NCBI RefSeq assembly: GCF_003260125.1
Contig: NZ_QHKO01000004.1
Location: forward strand, 288,780-352,779
DNA: 64,000 bases
Direction: 5' to 3'
Source: Lujinxingia litoralis
GTDB lineage: Bacteria > Myxococcota_A > Bradymonadia > Bradymonadales > Bradymonadaceae
In this document: positions 23,997 to 32,991 of the stretch, piece by piece
How the letters are laid out: each line of letters starts with the position of its first letter
Numbering within the stretch: the first letter of the stretch is position 1
The notes under the pieces: generated by a model
What the model saw: the letters and a program-made list of their open reading frames with translations, nothing else
What the model was told of the DNA's origin: nothing
Databases searched by the model: none
Program-made: the position numbers and the translations under genes

Positions 23997-25802
23997 ATGG
24001 AATCCCTGACCCCGGACATGATCACAGTGCTGGTGATACTGGCCAGTGCGATCTACCTCTTTGTCTCCGAGATCGTTCGCATCGACGTGGCGGCCATCAT
24101 CATCATGGTGGCCGTCGGCCTCACCGGCCTGGTCAGCGGCGATCAGCTCTTCAACGGCTTCGCCTCCAACGCCGTCATCTCGATCATCGCCGTGATGATC
24201 CTGGGCGCCGCCCTCGACAGGGTCGGCATCATGCGGCGAGTTGCCGCCTTTTTGCTCAAGGTCGGCGGCCGCACCGAGGGGCGCATCATCTCGCTGATCT
24301 CGGGGAGCGTGGCCGCGATCAGCGCCTTTATGCAAAACATCGGCGCCGCCGCCCTCTTCTTACCGGTGAGCGAGCGCCTGGCCGAGCGCACCGGCATCTC
24401 GGTCTCCCGCATTCTGATGCCGATGGGCTTCGCGGCCATTCTGGGCGGCACGATGACCCTGGTGGCCTCCGGGCCGCTGATTCTCCTCAACGACCTGCTC
24501 GCTGCCAGCTCCCAGAACCTGGGCGTGGAGATCGAGCCCCTGGGCCTCTTCACCCCCACCCCCATCGGCATCGCGCTGACGGTGGCCGGCATCGCCATGT
24601 TCGCCATCGCCGGCAAGTGGCTGCTGCCCTCCAACACCATTCAGGAGAGTGAGGAAGCCCGCGACCTGGCCGCGACCTACGGCATCGACCAGACCATTCA
24701 CGCCTTTGCCGTCGGCTCCGATAGCCCCCTGTGTGGTGACTCCGTCGAGGCCATCGAGGCTCAGCGCCAGGGCATCGTCCTGCTGGCCATCGCCCGCGAC
24801 GGCGAACTGACCCCGGCCCCCACCCGCGACTTCTGCATCCAGCAGGGCGACGTCCTGGCCATCCTGGGACCGGCCGAGCGCATCGAGCACCTGGCTCAGA
24901 GCGCGCGCCTTACCCCCACCGCCAACACCCCCTTTGCCGCCCTGCACGATGACCAGCACGCCGGCCTGGCCGAGGTCCTGGTGCGCCCGGGCAGCGACGT
25001 GGTGGGCAAGAAGGTCGTCGATCTGCGCCTGCGCGCCGCCTTTGGCGTCACGGTCCTGGGCATCCACCGCCGGGGAGAGCTCCTGATCGATGATGTGCGC
25101 CAGATCGTGCTCGACGCCGGCGACGTCCTGGTGCTCTTCACCCCCTGGGAACGCCTGCAGACCCTGGCCAAAGAGCCCCCCTTCGTGGTGCTGAGCGACT
25201 ACCCGGCCGAGCCGGCCCGCACGCATAAGACCCGCTGGGCGCTGCTGGCCTTTGGCCTGGCCCTGGGCCTGGTGATCTTCTCCTCGCTCAAGCTCTCCCT
25301 GGCGCTGATGGTCGGCGCGGTCATCGTGCTCATCACCGGAGTGCTCACCGCCGACGAAGCCTACCGCGCCGTCTCCTGGAAAACCGTCTTCCTGCTGGCC
25401 GCGCTCATCCCCCTGGGCCAGGCCGTGGAAGACACCGGCACCGCCGCCTGGATCGCCGAGCGCGTCATCGGCCTGACCGAAGGCTTCCCCACCTGGGGCG
25501 TGCAGCTGACCATCGCGCTGCTGGCCACGGCCTTCACGCTGACCATCTCCAACGTCGGCGCCACCGTCCTGCTGGTGCCCCTGGCCGCCAACGTGGCCGT
25601 GGGCGTAGGTGCTGACCCGGCCCAGTTCGGTCTGATCGTAGCCCTGGCCGCCTCCAACGCCTTCTTGCTCCCGACCCACCAGGTCAACGCCCTGCTGATG
25701 GGCCCCGGCGGCTACCGCGTCAAAGACTTCCTGAAGGCCGGTACCGCCATGACCGTCCTCTTCACCGCGGTGCTCATCGGGACCATCAACATCTTCTTCT
25801 GA
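23997..25802 (+). CDS. SLC13/DASS-type transporter with two TrkA-C domains (601 aa)
   Basis: An inner-membrane permease of the divalent anion:Na+ symporter fold in two hydrophobic halves. The first half has helices IIMVAVGLTGLVSG and VAAISAFMQNIGAAALFLPV, the second LTISNVGATVLLVPLAANVA. Between them (about 215-400) lie two RCK_C/TrkA-C domains, with LCGDSVEAIEAQRQGIVLLA and VVGKKVVDLRLRAAFGVTVL. Such SLC13-TrkA-C proteins in bacteria carry dicarboxylates, sulphate or other anions; the exact ion is unclear. Start ATG 23997 is chosen because GGAG sits 8 nt upstream; an earlier in-frame ATG at 23979 adds six residues. A strong terminator follows. Confidence 0.93.
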   Translation: MESLTPDMITVLVILASAIYLFVSEIVRIDVAAIIIMVAVGLTGLVSGDQLFNGFASNAVISIIAVMILGAALDRVGIMRRVAAFLLKVGGRTEGRIISLISGSVAAISAFMQNIGAAALFLPVSERLAERTGISVSRILMPMGFAAILGGTMTLVASGPLILLNDLLAASSQNLGVEIEPLGLFTPTPIGIALTVAGIAMFAIAGKWLLPSNTIQESEEARDLAATYGIDQTIHAFAVGSDSPLCGDSVEAIEAQRQGIVLLAIARDGELTPAPTRDFCIQQGDVLAILGPAERIEHLAQSARLTPTANTPFAALHDDQHAGLAEVLVRPGSDVVGKKVVDLRLRAAFGVTVLGIHRRGELLIDDVRQIVLDAGDVLVLFTPWERLQTLAKEPPFVVLSDYPAEPARTHKTRWALLAFGLALGLVIFSSLKLSLALMVGAVIVLITGVLTADEAYRAVSWKTVFLLAALIPLGQAVEDTGTAAWIAERVIGLTEGFPTWGVQLTIALLATAFTLTISNVGATVLLVPLAANVAVGVGADPAQFGLIVALAASNAFLLPTHQVNALLMGPGGYRVKDFLKAGTAMTVLFTAVLIGTINIFF

Positions 25803-25833
25803 CCCGGGGCTTTACGCCCTTTCATTCCCCTCA

Positions 25834-25872
25834 AAAAAAGCCGGGAGTCCTGACAGGACTCCCGGCTTTTTT
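25834..25872. terminator. Terminator built from the repeat core CCGGGAGTC
   Basis: A run of A then GCCGGGAGTCCTG pairs with CAGGACTCCCGGC followed by six T; the central five bases TGACA form the practical loop. A and T runs on opposite sides make it bidirectional: it ends the transporter transcript and can stop minus-strand transcription reading out of the histidine kinase gene. Its stem holds the same CCGGGAGTC sequence as the tandem repeats that begin 70 bp downstream. Confidence 0.92.
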
Positions 25873-25941
25873 GATCGATGCCACGCCTCAACCCCTCGGC
25901 ACCAAACCACCAAAACCCCAACAACTACATAACCTTACAAG

Positions 25942-26232
25942 AACCTGGAGTCACCTCCAGATATGACCGGGAGTCACCTCCAGACATGACCGGGAGTCAC
26001 ACCCAGACATGACCGGGAGTCACACCCAGACATGACCGGGAGTCACCCCCAGACATGACCGGGAGTCACCTCCAGACATGACCGGGAGTCACCTCCAGAC
26101 ATGACCGGGAGTCACCTCCAGACATGACCGGGAGTCACCTCCAGACATGACCGGGAGTCACCTCCAGACATGACCGGGAGTCACCTCCAGACATGACCGG
26201 GAGTCACCCCCAGACATGACCGGGAGTCACCC
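25942..26232. repeat. Tandem array of a 23-bp repeat, GACCGGGAGTC core
   Basis: Eleven complete units of exactly 23 bp start at 25965, 25988 and every 23 bp to 26195, with a degenerate unit before (from 25942) and a truncated one after (26218). The first 13 bases GACCGGGAGTCAC are invariant; the rest, CTCCAGACAT or a variant, differs by one or two bases. The spacer is as conserved as the core, so it is not a CRISPR. It sits between the transporter (+) and histidine kinase (-), whose 3' ends converge here. Confidence 0.95.
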
Positions 26233-26254
26233 TCCCCCCCGTTTTTCCCGTGTG

Positions 26255-27508
26255 TTACGCCTCGAGCACCAGAGGCAACTCCACCAGAAACTCGGTCCCC
26301 TGCCCCGGCGTTGAGCGCGCGCTGATCTCACCTCCGAGCAGGCGGCAAAAGCGCTCGGTCAGGGTCAGCCCCAGCCCGGTGCCTCCATACTGACTGGCCA
26401 CCTGAGCGTTGGCCTGCTCAAAGGCCTCAAACACCCGCGCCAGCGCCTCCGGGCTCATGCCGACCCCGGTATCCCAGACCCGCAACGCGATCGTATCGGA
26501 GCGCACGAGCGTGGCCTCCACGCCGACCTCCCCGGCGTCGGTAAACTTGCAGGCGTTACCCAGCAGATTGAGCAGGATCTGGCGCACCCGGGTCGCGTCG
26601 CTGTGCATCTCCCCGAGCTCCGGCGCACAGCGTACCACCAGGCGGTTGCCCCGCGAGGAGGCCAGCGGCGCCACCGTCGACTTCACCTCCTGAAGCAGCC
26701 CGGCCACCTCAAAGCGATCCACGTTGGCGGCGAGTTTGCCGGCCTCGATCTTGGAGAGATCAAGGACGTCGTTGATCAGCGCGAGCAGGTGTTCGCCGGC
26801 GACCCGGATCCGCTCCAGGTCGCCCGCGTAGCGCTCCTCATCATCGTCCGACATCCGCTCCAGCAGGTACTCCGAGTACCCGATCACCGCGCTCAGCGGC
26901 GTGCGCAACTCATGACTCATGCTCGCCAGGAAGTCGCTCTTCGAGGCGCTGGCGTGCATCGCCGCATCGCGGGCCGCTTCCAACTCGGCGTTGAGCGTGC
27001 GCAGCTCCCGGCTCCGCTCGACCCGCTCGCTGACATCGCGGCACAGCGCCAGGATCACCTTTTGACCCCCGGCCATAAACGCCCCTACCCGCGTCTCAAC
27101 CGGGTAGACGCGCCCCTCCTTGCTGCGATGACGCCCCTCGACGGTGAACACCTCGTCGATGGTCATGCGCTCCCAGATCGCCCCGGGTTTTAAGTCCATC
27201 TCAAAGACGCTGACATGCATCCCCAGCATCTCTTCCCGGCTGTAGCCCAGCATCTCGCAGGCCGCGTGATTGACCTCGATCACTTGCCCCCGGGTATCGT
27301 GCAGAAAAAAGGGATCGACGGCGTGGCGGATCATCTTATCGAAGCGCTCATCCAGCACCAGCGCGCCCTCAAACCCCTCCTCGTAGCGCTGGGAGATGCG
27401 CTGCAAAAACCCCTGCCAGGCCTCCTGTGAGGGAGCCTCCCCCGCCGAGAGGCCGGCGACCTCCAGGTCCCGCAAGACCAGGGGATGATACGTCTTTGTC
27501 GAACTCAT
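26255..27508 (-). CDS. PAS-domain sensor histidine kinase (417 aa)
   Basis: Cytosolic, with no transmembrane helix seen. A PAS fold occupies about residues 55-170 (PFFLHDTRGQVIEVNHAACE, then EMLGYSREEMLG and ILALCRDVSERVE). A coiled linker leads to the dimerisation helix SKSDFLASMSHELRTPLSAV with phospho-acceptor H199, and the HATPase_c domain has ILLNLLGNACKFTDAGEVGV, WDTGVGMSPEALARVFEAFE and GGTGLGLTLTERFC. No response regulator or receiver domain lies nearby, so it is an orphan kinase. The PAS domain suggests a small ligand, redox or gas signal. The start codon lies 48 nt after the stop of the lipoprotein upstream, so the two may be co-transcribed. Confidence 0.95.
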   Translation of the reverse strand: MSSTKTYHPLVLRDLEVAGLSAGEAPSQEAWQGFLQRISQRYEEGFEGALVLDERFDKMIRHAVDPFFLHDTRGQVIEVNHAACEMLGYSREEMLGMHVSVFEMDLKPGAIWERMTIDEVFTVEGRHRSKEGRVYPVETRVGAFMAGGQKVILALCRDVSERVERSRELRTLNAELEAARDAAMHASASKSDFLASMSHELRTPLSAVIGYSEYLLERMSDDDEERYAGDLERIRVAGEHLLALINDVLDLSKIEAGKLAANVDRFEVAGLLQEVKSTVAPLASSRGNRLVVRCAPELGEMHSDATRVRQILLNLLGNACKFTDAGEVGVEATLVRSDTIALRVWDTGVGMSPEALARVFEAFEQANAQVASQYGGTGLGLTLTERFCRLLGGEISARSTPGQGTEFLVELPLVLEA

Positions 27509-27555
27509 CTGCGCTCCGCGTACTCAGGCCCGACCGGGCTCACCGCTCATCGTGC

Positions 27556-28035
27556 TCACTGCATTCCCGGGGCGCCTTCGCCCTCGGGGCGATCGAGCAC
27601 GCTGCCGGCTTTCTCGGCCCACTCGGTGTCGACGCGCCAGCCCGCCGCGGTCTGACGCACGCGAATCTCCTGCGGCCGGGCCGCCGCCGGCGGCAGCGCA
27701 TCGGAGGTGCTCTTCAGGCTCACCTCCACCACCACCTCGCCATCCTGCGGGCGAACCTCCCCCACCTCAAAGCTCATCGTGGCGGCCACCTCGTCGATGC
27801 GCTCCTGGGCCTGATCGCGTTGCGCCTGCAGCACTTTTAGGGGCATGGCCTCCTGATCAGCCCGGGTCACCATCGCCCAGGCCTTCTCCACCTGGCCATC
27901 ACGCATCGCCTCCAGGTAGGCCACCGCCACCTCTTCGGGCGCCTGCTGCCCCAGATCATCGCCGCGCTCACACCCACTTACCAGCGCCATCACCATGCCA
28001 CCGATCAGCCACGCCCACATCGCTCGTACTCGCAT
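27556..28035 (-). CDS. Small lipoprotein with an NTF2-like domain (159 aa)
   Basis: Start ATG 28035; signal WLIGGMVMALVSGC, with Cys near residue 22 and Glu at +2. The mature part has EVAVAYLEAMRDGQVEKAWA, the start of an NTF2-like/DUF4878 fold in which a helix pair is followed by a curved sheet (MSFEVGEVRPQDGEVVVEVS, then TAAGWRVDTEW). Such lipoproteins occur widely and have no clear activity. It may be a sensor partner of the histidine kinase that follows on the same strand, but this is speculation from adjacency. The promoter must be upstream, in the 28036-28363 gap. Confidence 0.78.
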   Translation of the reverse strand: MRVRAMWAWLIGGMVMALVSGCERGDDLGQQAPEEVAVAYLEAMRDGQVEKAWAMVTRADQEAMPLKVLQAQRDQAQERIDEVAATMSFEVGEVRPQDGEVVVEVSLKSTSDALPPAAARPQEIRVRQTAAGWRVDTEWAEKAGSVLDRPEGEGAPGMQ

Positions 28036-28282
28036 CAACTCGTCTCTCCGCTCCGACCATCTTGCACTCTGTAGAAGCCCTGATGGCAATCCAGACAATG
28101 CCATAGTTCTCTACAACTTAGAGGCGTTTTAGAAGTCTCCCCGACTGCGGTCAATGCTCGAACGCGCTTGCTCGCCCTTGTCAGGACCTTTGCCGGCCGC
28201 CGGTGCCTCCTCAACACCCCCAAAGGAGGGAGGGGGGGGAAGGGAGCGCTCCCGGAGGGGCATGACCACCGGCCCCACCCCC

Positions 28283-28316
28283 AAAAAAAACCGGAGACCG
28301 CTTCGGCGGCCTCCGG
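28283..28316 (-). terminator. Intrinsic terminator of the ABC-F gene
   Basis: CCGGAGACCGC pairs with GCGGCCTCCGG (one mismatch) across a stable TTCG tetraloop. Eight A on the left give a U run on the minus strand, 47 nt beyond the ABC-F stop. In the rest of the 28036-28363 gap no gene was found. Confidence 0.9.
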
Positions 28317-28363
28317 CTCTCTCCCACACAGCTCACGCAGCCGACGCCCGGCCGGCCCGCAAT

Positions 28364-30001
28364 TTAGAGTCCGAGCTCTGCCCCGTGCAGCTCCCGGCGC
28401 GCCTGGGCGACCCGCTCGCTGGTCACGTACTCATCAAAGGGCATGTGGAAATCCAGGTACCCGTTGGGCCCCAGCTCAATGATGCGGTTGGCCACCGTGC
28501 GCACCAGCTCCCGGTCGTGCGAGGCAAACAAGATCACGTTATTCTCGCTAAACGCCTGCATCCCTTTGTTGAGCGCGGTGATGCTCTCAAGATCCAGGTG
28601 GTTGGTCGGCTCATCAAGGATCAGCAGGTTCGCGCCCACCTGCATCATCCGCGAGAGCATGCAGCGGACCTTCTCACCACCGCTGAGCACCTTGACGCTC
28701 TTCTTGGTGTCTTCCCCGCTGAAGAGCATCCGCCCCAGAAAGCCGCGCACATCTTCCAGGTGCATATCCTCGGTGTACTGCCGCAGCCAGTCGATCAGGT
28801 TGAGGTTCACATCCTTGAAGTAGGCCTCGTTATCCTTGGGGAAGTACGCGCTGGAAATCGTGCTGCCCCACTCCACCGTACCGCTATCCGGCTCCAGCTC
28901 TCCGGCCAGGATCTGAAAGAGCGTGGTGCGCGGACGTCCATCCGGCCCCACAAACGCGATGCGGTCGCCGGGGAGCACGTTGAGGTTAAAGCCGTTGAGC
29001 AGCTGCTCGCCATCGATGCTCTTGTGGAGGTCCTCCAGAATCAGGACTTTCTTGCCGCACTCCCGCTCGAAATTGAAGTGGATGTGCGGGTACTTACGCG
29101 TGGAGATCGGCAGATCGTCGAGCGTAAGCTGATCCAGCAGCTTCTTGCGCGAGGTGGCCTGCCGGGCCTTCGACGCGTTGGAGCTGAAGCGCTCGATGAA
29201 GGCCTTGAGGTCTTTGGCCTTATCGGAGGCCTTCTTCTGGGCATCGCGGCGCTGCTGAAGCGCCAGCTCGGCGGCCTGCAACCAGAAGTCGTAGTTCCCC
29301 ACGTAGATCTTGAGGCGCCGAAAATCGATGTCGGCGATATGGGTGCACACGTTGTTGAGGAAGTGACGGTCGTGGCTGACCACGATCACCAGCGACTCCA
29401 GCCGCTGCAGGTAATCCTCCAGCCAGGCGATGGTGTGCACGTCCAGGTTGTTGGTGGGCTCGTCGAGCAGCAGGATGTCGGGCTTGCCAAAGAGCGCCTG
29501 CGCCAGGAGCACGCGCACCTTCTGACCGGCCTCCAGATCGCCCATCCGCCGATGATGCTCATCATCGGCCACGCCCAGCCCCGAGAGCAGGATCGCGGCC
29601 TCGGCCTCGGCCTCATACCCGTTGAGATCGGCGTAGAGCATCTCCAACTCGGCGGCCCGGGCACCGTCCTCTTCGCTGAAGTCCGCGCTGGCGTAGAGCT
29701 TCTCGCGTTCCTTGTGAACTTCGTAGAGGCGAGGGTGGCCGCGCAGCACCACGTCCATTGCCACGTCGTCGTCGTAGCGGAACTGGTCCTGCTCCAGACG
29801 GGTCATCCGCAGGTTGGAGGGAATGCTGACCACCCCGGCCGACGGCTCCAGCTCCCCATAGAGCACCTTCAAAAACGTCGACTTGCCGGCGCCATTCGCC
29901 CCGATGAGCCCGTAGCAGTTCCCCGGAAGGAACTTCACGTTCACATCTTCAAAGAGCGGCTGCCCGCTGAAGTTCACCATCACGCCAGAGGTTGTGATCA
30001 T
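28364..30001 (-). CDS. ybiT: YbiT-type ABC-F ATPase with an altered second Walker A (545 aa)
   Basis: Cytosolic, no membrane segments; ABC-F proteins act on ribosomes, often at the tRNA exit site. The first ATPase domain has GLIGANGAGKSTF, signature LEAGQKVR and DEPTNNLD. The linker contains FSSNASKARQATSRKK. The second has signature LSGGEKVR and DEPTNHLD, but its Walker A reads GPDGRPRTT (352-360): the usual Gly before Lys is Pro and the Lys itself is Arg358. Position-by-position similarity to E. coli YbiT is clear elsewhere. The start ATG 30001 gives MITTSGVMVNF as in the family; a 27-residue upstream extension is not conserved. It is divergent from the stress protein gene. Confidence 0.93.
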   Translation of the reverse strand: MITTSGVMVNFSGQPLFEDVNVKFLPGNCYGLIGANGAGKSTFLKVLYGELEPSAGVVSIPSNLRMTRLEQDQFRYDDDVAMDVVLRGHPRLYEVHKEREKLYASADFSEEDGARAAELEMLYADLNGYEAEAEAAILLSGLGVADDEHHRRMGDLEAGQKVRVLLAQALFGKPDILLLDEPTNNLDVHTIAWLEDYLQRLESLVIVVSHDRHFLNNVCTHIADIDFRRLKIYVGNYDFWLQAAELALQQRRDAQKKASDKAKDLKAFIERFSSNASKARQATSRKKLLDQLTLDDLPISTRKYPHIHFNFERECGKKVLILEDLHKSIDGEQLLNGFNLNVLPGDRIAFVGPDGRPRTTLFQILAGELEPDSGTVEWGSTISSAYFPKDNEAYFKDVNLNLIDWLRQYTEDMHLEDVRGFLGRMLFSGEDTKKSVKVLSGGEKVRCMLSRMMQVGANLLILDEPTNHLDLESITALNKGMQAFSENNVILFASHDRELVRTVANRIIELGPNGYLDFHMPFDEYVTSERVAQARRELHGAELGL

Positions 30002-30260
30002 CGCTATACCCTGCTCGCTCGCTGTCCGCGCAGCCCTGTCCACCGGCTCAGAGGCCACCTGTAAAATCGACGCGCGAACCACTTTCGGCGCGCCCAGAGT
30101 CGGCCCCGACTAGCACGGCGACCGCCCCCGGTCAAACAGGCGTCCGGTCGGGTTAATCCCCGATCCTTTTTATTATGTGTTCGTCGCGCGGCGCGCACAT
30201 TTTGCCCGTGACGCCCCGGCGTCGCCCCGAGCACCCCTTTTCCTGCCCCGAGAGGTCGTT

Positions 30261-31211
30261 ATGCACACCCTCATCCTCGCACTCTACACCCATCAAGAGC
30301 GGGCCGAACGCACCATCGACGAGCTGATCGAGGCCGGCGTCGACCCCTCCCACATCGACAAGGTCGAGCCCCCCGGAGACCAGCACGCCGGGCTCTTCAA
30401 GGGCCTCTTCTCCGACCGGGAGCGCGAGCAAAAGGACGCCAAAACATCGCTCAAAAAGCTCACCGCCCGCGGGGTCAGCGTCGACGAGGCCCTGCACTAC
30501 GCCACCGGGGTGCGCCAGGGCTACAGCCTGCTGATCGTCGACACCGACGACGACACCCTGGCCCACAGCGCCCGCATCATCATGGATCGCCACGCCTACC
30601 CCGGAGAGATCCCCGCCCGGGAGAGCCTGGCCGAGCCTCGCCAGGAGGGCATGGTCGAGAGCGCCGAATCCGAGGGCATCTCCACGGCCTCGGTCGGCCT
30701 GGCCGCGGCCACCTTCCGCACCGACGTCCCCGGCATCGAGACCTCCGAGGCGGTGGAGCGGGCCCCGGAGCTCCCCCGGCCCGACATCAGCTTTGGCAAC
30801 ATCGCCACCGCCACCGAGGTCCCCCACAGCAGCGAGGTCACCTCGGGCACCGAGAGCACCACCCACGAGCCGGTCCTCTCCCGCGCCTCGCTGGTCTCCT
30901 CCTCAGGAGCCCCGCCCGCGCGCAACAACACCTCGCGCTTCGACGACGAGTTTCGCGATCACTACCAGCGCAACTACGCCGACAGCCGCTACGCCTACGC
31001 CGACTTCGCGCTGGCCTACCGCTACGGCGTGGCCCTGGCCGAAGAGCCCCGCTACCGCGACCAGACCTGGGACCAGGTCGAACCCCTGGCGCACCAGAGC
31101 TGGGAGGCCCGGGAGTCCGAGCCCTGGATGCTCTTCCGCGACGCCATCCGCTTTGGCTGGAACCGCATCCGCGGCGAACACCAGGCCGAACCCCTGCCGC
31201 CCCGGCTCTGA
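30261..31211 (+). CDS. YflT-domain stress protein (316 aa)
   Basis: The N-terminal 100 residues form an YflT/general-stress-17M domain: TLILALYTHQERAERTIDEL, a Gly-rich loop GDQHAGLFKGLF and YATGVRQGYSLLIVDTDDDT. The centre is Thr/Ser/Glu/Pro-rich and probably disordered (150-240). The C-terminal third has DDEFRDHYQRNYADSRYAYA and PRYRDQTWDQVEPLAHQSWE, a module often seen in stress-associated bacterial proteins with a His/Tyr/Trp pattern. Role unknown; Bacillus relatives belong to the sigma-B regulon. GAGAGG upstream supports ATG 30261. It is divergent from the ABC-F gene and has about 260 bp of control region. Confidence 0.8.
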   Translation: MHTLILALYTHQERAERTIDELIEAGVDPSHIDKVEPPGDQHAGLFKGLFSDREREQKDAKTSLKKLTARGVSVDEALHYATGVRQGYSLLIVDTDDDTLAHSARIIMDRHAYPGEIPARESLAEPRQEGMVESAESEGISTASVGLAAATFRTDVPGIETSEAVERAPELPRPDISFGNIATATEVPHSSEVTSGTESTTHEPVLSRASLVSSSGAPPARNNTSRFDDEFRDHYQRNYADSRYAYADFALAYRYGVALAEEPRYRDQTWDQVEPLAHQSWEARESEPWMLFRDAIRFGWNRIRGEHQAEPLPPRL

Positions 31212-31482
31212 GCCCGCAGCCCCTGCGGTACACATCGCTCCCCCTTGACCGGTTGAGTCGGGGGGTTAGCGTGCCTCCCCCGGTCGCTCCCCGTCCTAAT
31301 CGGGGAGGGGCACCGCGCCCCGGTGGCCTGCCCGCGCGCCGACACCGCCCGGCCCACCCTGGCCGCGTCCCCCGAGCATCGCCTCTCTGCGATCCTTTGC
31401 CACTGGCGAGCTCTCGTTTATAGTCGCACACCTTGCACGTCTCGGATGAAATGCTTCGCTGTTGTCCTATCAGGAGTTCTCT

Positions 31483-32985
31483 GTGTACCAACCCTCAGGT
31501 CACCCTTTCGCCCCGCGCGCCCTGGCAGCCCTCTCGCTGACGGCGTGCATCTCGCTGACCAGCGCCTGCGCCTCCTCCGGCCCCTTCCTCACCGACGATC
31601 TTTCCACCATCAAGGTCGAGTCCTCGACCTCGGGTACCTTGAGCGCCAGCGGCAACATCAACGCCACTAACGGCGCGCGCTACACCACCTACGCGGTGAA
31701 CCTCAAAGCCAACCAGGTCCTGCGCCTCAAGGCCAACGCCACCGGCTTTAGCCCGGTGCTTACCGTGTTCGCCCCCGATTTCACGCCGCTGGCCTCCACT
31801 CTGGACCAGCCTGCCGCCGACGGGCAGGCTCGCCTGATCACCCGGGCGCCGGCCGCCGGGCGCTACCTGGTGGTCCTCGCCAGCCAGAGCGCCGGCGCCA
31901 TCGGCAGCTTCACCCTGGAGAGCTCCGAGCTGGCCGCTCAGGCCGAGGTCTCTCTGCCCGGCTCCGCCGCCGGCTACATCTTCCCCGGGATGAGCACCCA
32001 CCCGGTCACCGGCATCCCCGGCGCGGTCTTCCCGCTGAACCTCGACGAAGAAACACTGCTCAACATCCGCGCGCACTCCATGGAGTTCGACACCTACCTG
32101 AGCATCGTCGACACCCGGGGGAACACCGTGGTCGCCGAGAACGACGACTCGGCCATCCCGGGGCAGGGCAACCCGACCGACTCGGGCGTGCTCTCGGTCT
32201 TTCCGGCCGGCTCCTACCAGATCTGGGTGAACTCCTATCAGGGCCAGGGCCAGGGCGCCTTCACCCTGGACGTTCAGCCTCAGGAGATGTCCGTCTCGGA
32301 GAGCTTCTCGCTGGGCGAGCTCTACCAGGGGGTCTACGGGCTCAATCCCCAGGTGCACGGCGCGGCCGCGCGCCCCGGATTTGCCTACCCCTTCACCCTG
32401 GAAGAGGCGAACACAGTCAAGCTGCAGATGGAGGCCAACACCTTCGACGCCTACCTCTACCTGCTCGACAGCAACGGGCGCGTGGTGGCCGAAGATGACG
32501 ACTCGGCCGGAGCCCTGAACCCGCGCATCATCCAGGATCTTGAGGCCGGCGACTACACCCTGGTGGCCAGCTCCCTGGCCCAGCGCGCCTCGGGCCCCTT
32601 TACCCTGGATGCCGAGATCATCGTCGTCGATGATCGCACCAGCATCGCCCCTGGCGAGACGATCGAGAGCTACATCCTGCCCTCGGACACCGGGATGACC
32701 AATCGCCCCGGGCTCGGCCGCACCTACACCCTGGAGGTCACCGAGACCACCCAGGTACGCATCGATCTGCGCTCCAGCTCTTTCGATCCCTACCTGGTCA
32801 TCCAGGACCAGAGCGGCAACCTCATCGAGGAGAATGACGACGCCAACCAGTCGACCAACTCCAGCATCCAGCGCCAGCTGACGCCGGGCACCTACAACAT
32901 CCTGGTGACCAGCTACGGCGGCCAGGGCCTCGGCGACTTTGAGCTGCAGGTCATGGGCTCAGCGCTCAGCGGACAAAGCGTTTAA
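31483..32985 (+). CDS. Secreted lipoprotein with PPC-type beta repeats (500 aa)
   Basis: Start at GTG 31483, with AGGAG exactly 6 nt upstream; an in-frame TTG at 31462 lacks a site. The signal (PRALAALSLTACISLTSAC) ends at a lipid Cys near residue 29. Four units of about 110 residues follow, three with the bacterial pre-peptidase C-terminal (PPC) motif: FDTYLSIVDTRGNTVVAEND, FDAYLYLLDSNGRVVAEDDD and FDPYLVIQDQSGNLIEENDD, each closing with a GxY..V strand and an aromatic. The first unit is degenerate. PPC domains normally ride on secreted proteases, but no catalytic domain is present, so this is a surface or periplasmic binding protein of unknown partner. Confidence 0.85.
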   Translation: MYQPSGHPFAPRALAALSLTACISLTSACASSGPFLTDDLSTIKVESSTSGTLSASGNINATNGARYTTYAVNLKANQVLRLKANATGFSPVLTVFAPDFTPLASTLDQPAADGQARLITRAPAAGRYLVVLASQSAGAIGSFTLESSELAAQAEVSLPGSAAGYIFPGMSTHPVTGIPGAVFPLNLDEETLLNIRAHSMEFDTYLSIVDTRGNTVVAENDDSAIPGQGNPTDSGVLSVFPAGSYQIWVNSYQGQGQGAFTLDVQPQEMSVSESFSLGELYQGVYGLNPQVHGAAARPGFAYPFTLEEANTVKLQMEANTFDAYLYLLDSNGRVVAEDDDSAGALNPRIIQDLEAGDYTLVASSLAQRASGPFTLDAEIIVVDDRTSIAPGETIESYILPSDTGMTNRPGLGRTYTLEVTETTQVRIDLRSSSFDPYLVIQDQSGNLIEENDDANQSTNSSIQRQLTPGTYNILVTSYGGQGLGDFELQVMGSALSGQSV

Positions 32986-32991
32986 GGCACC

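Noticed and set aside
25942..26232. CRISPR array at the 23-bp repeats
   Set aside because: The spacers would be about 10 bp and nearly identical; the unit is a simple 23-bp tandem repeat and no cas gene is near.
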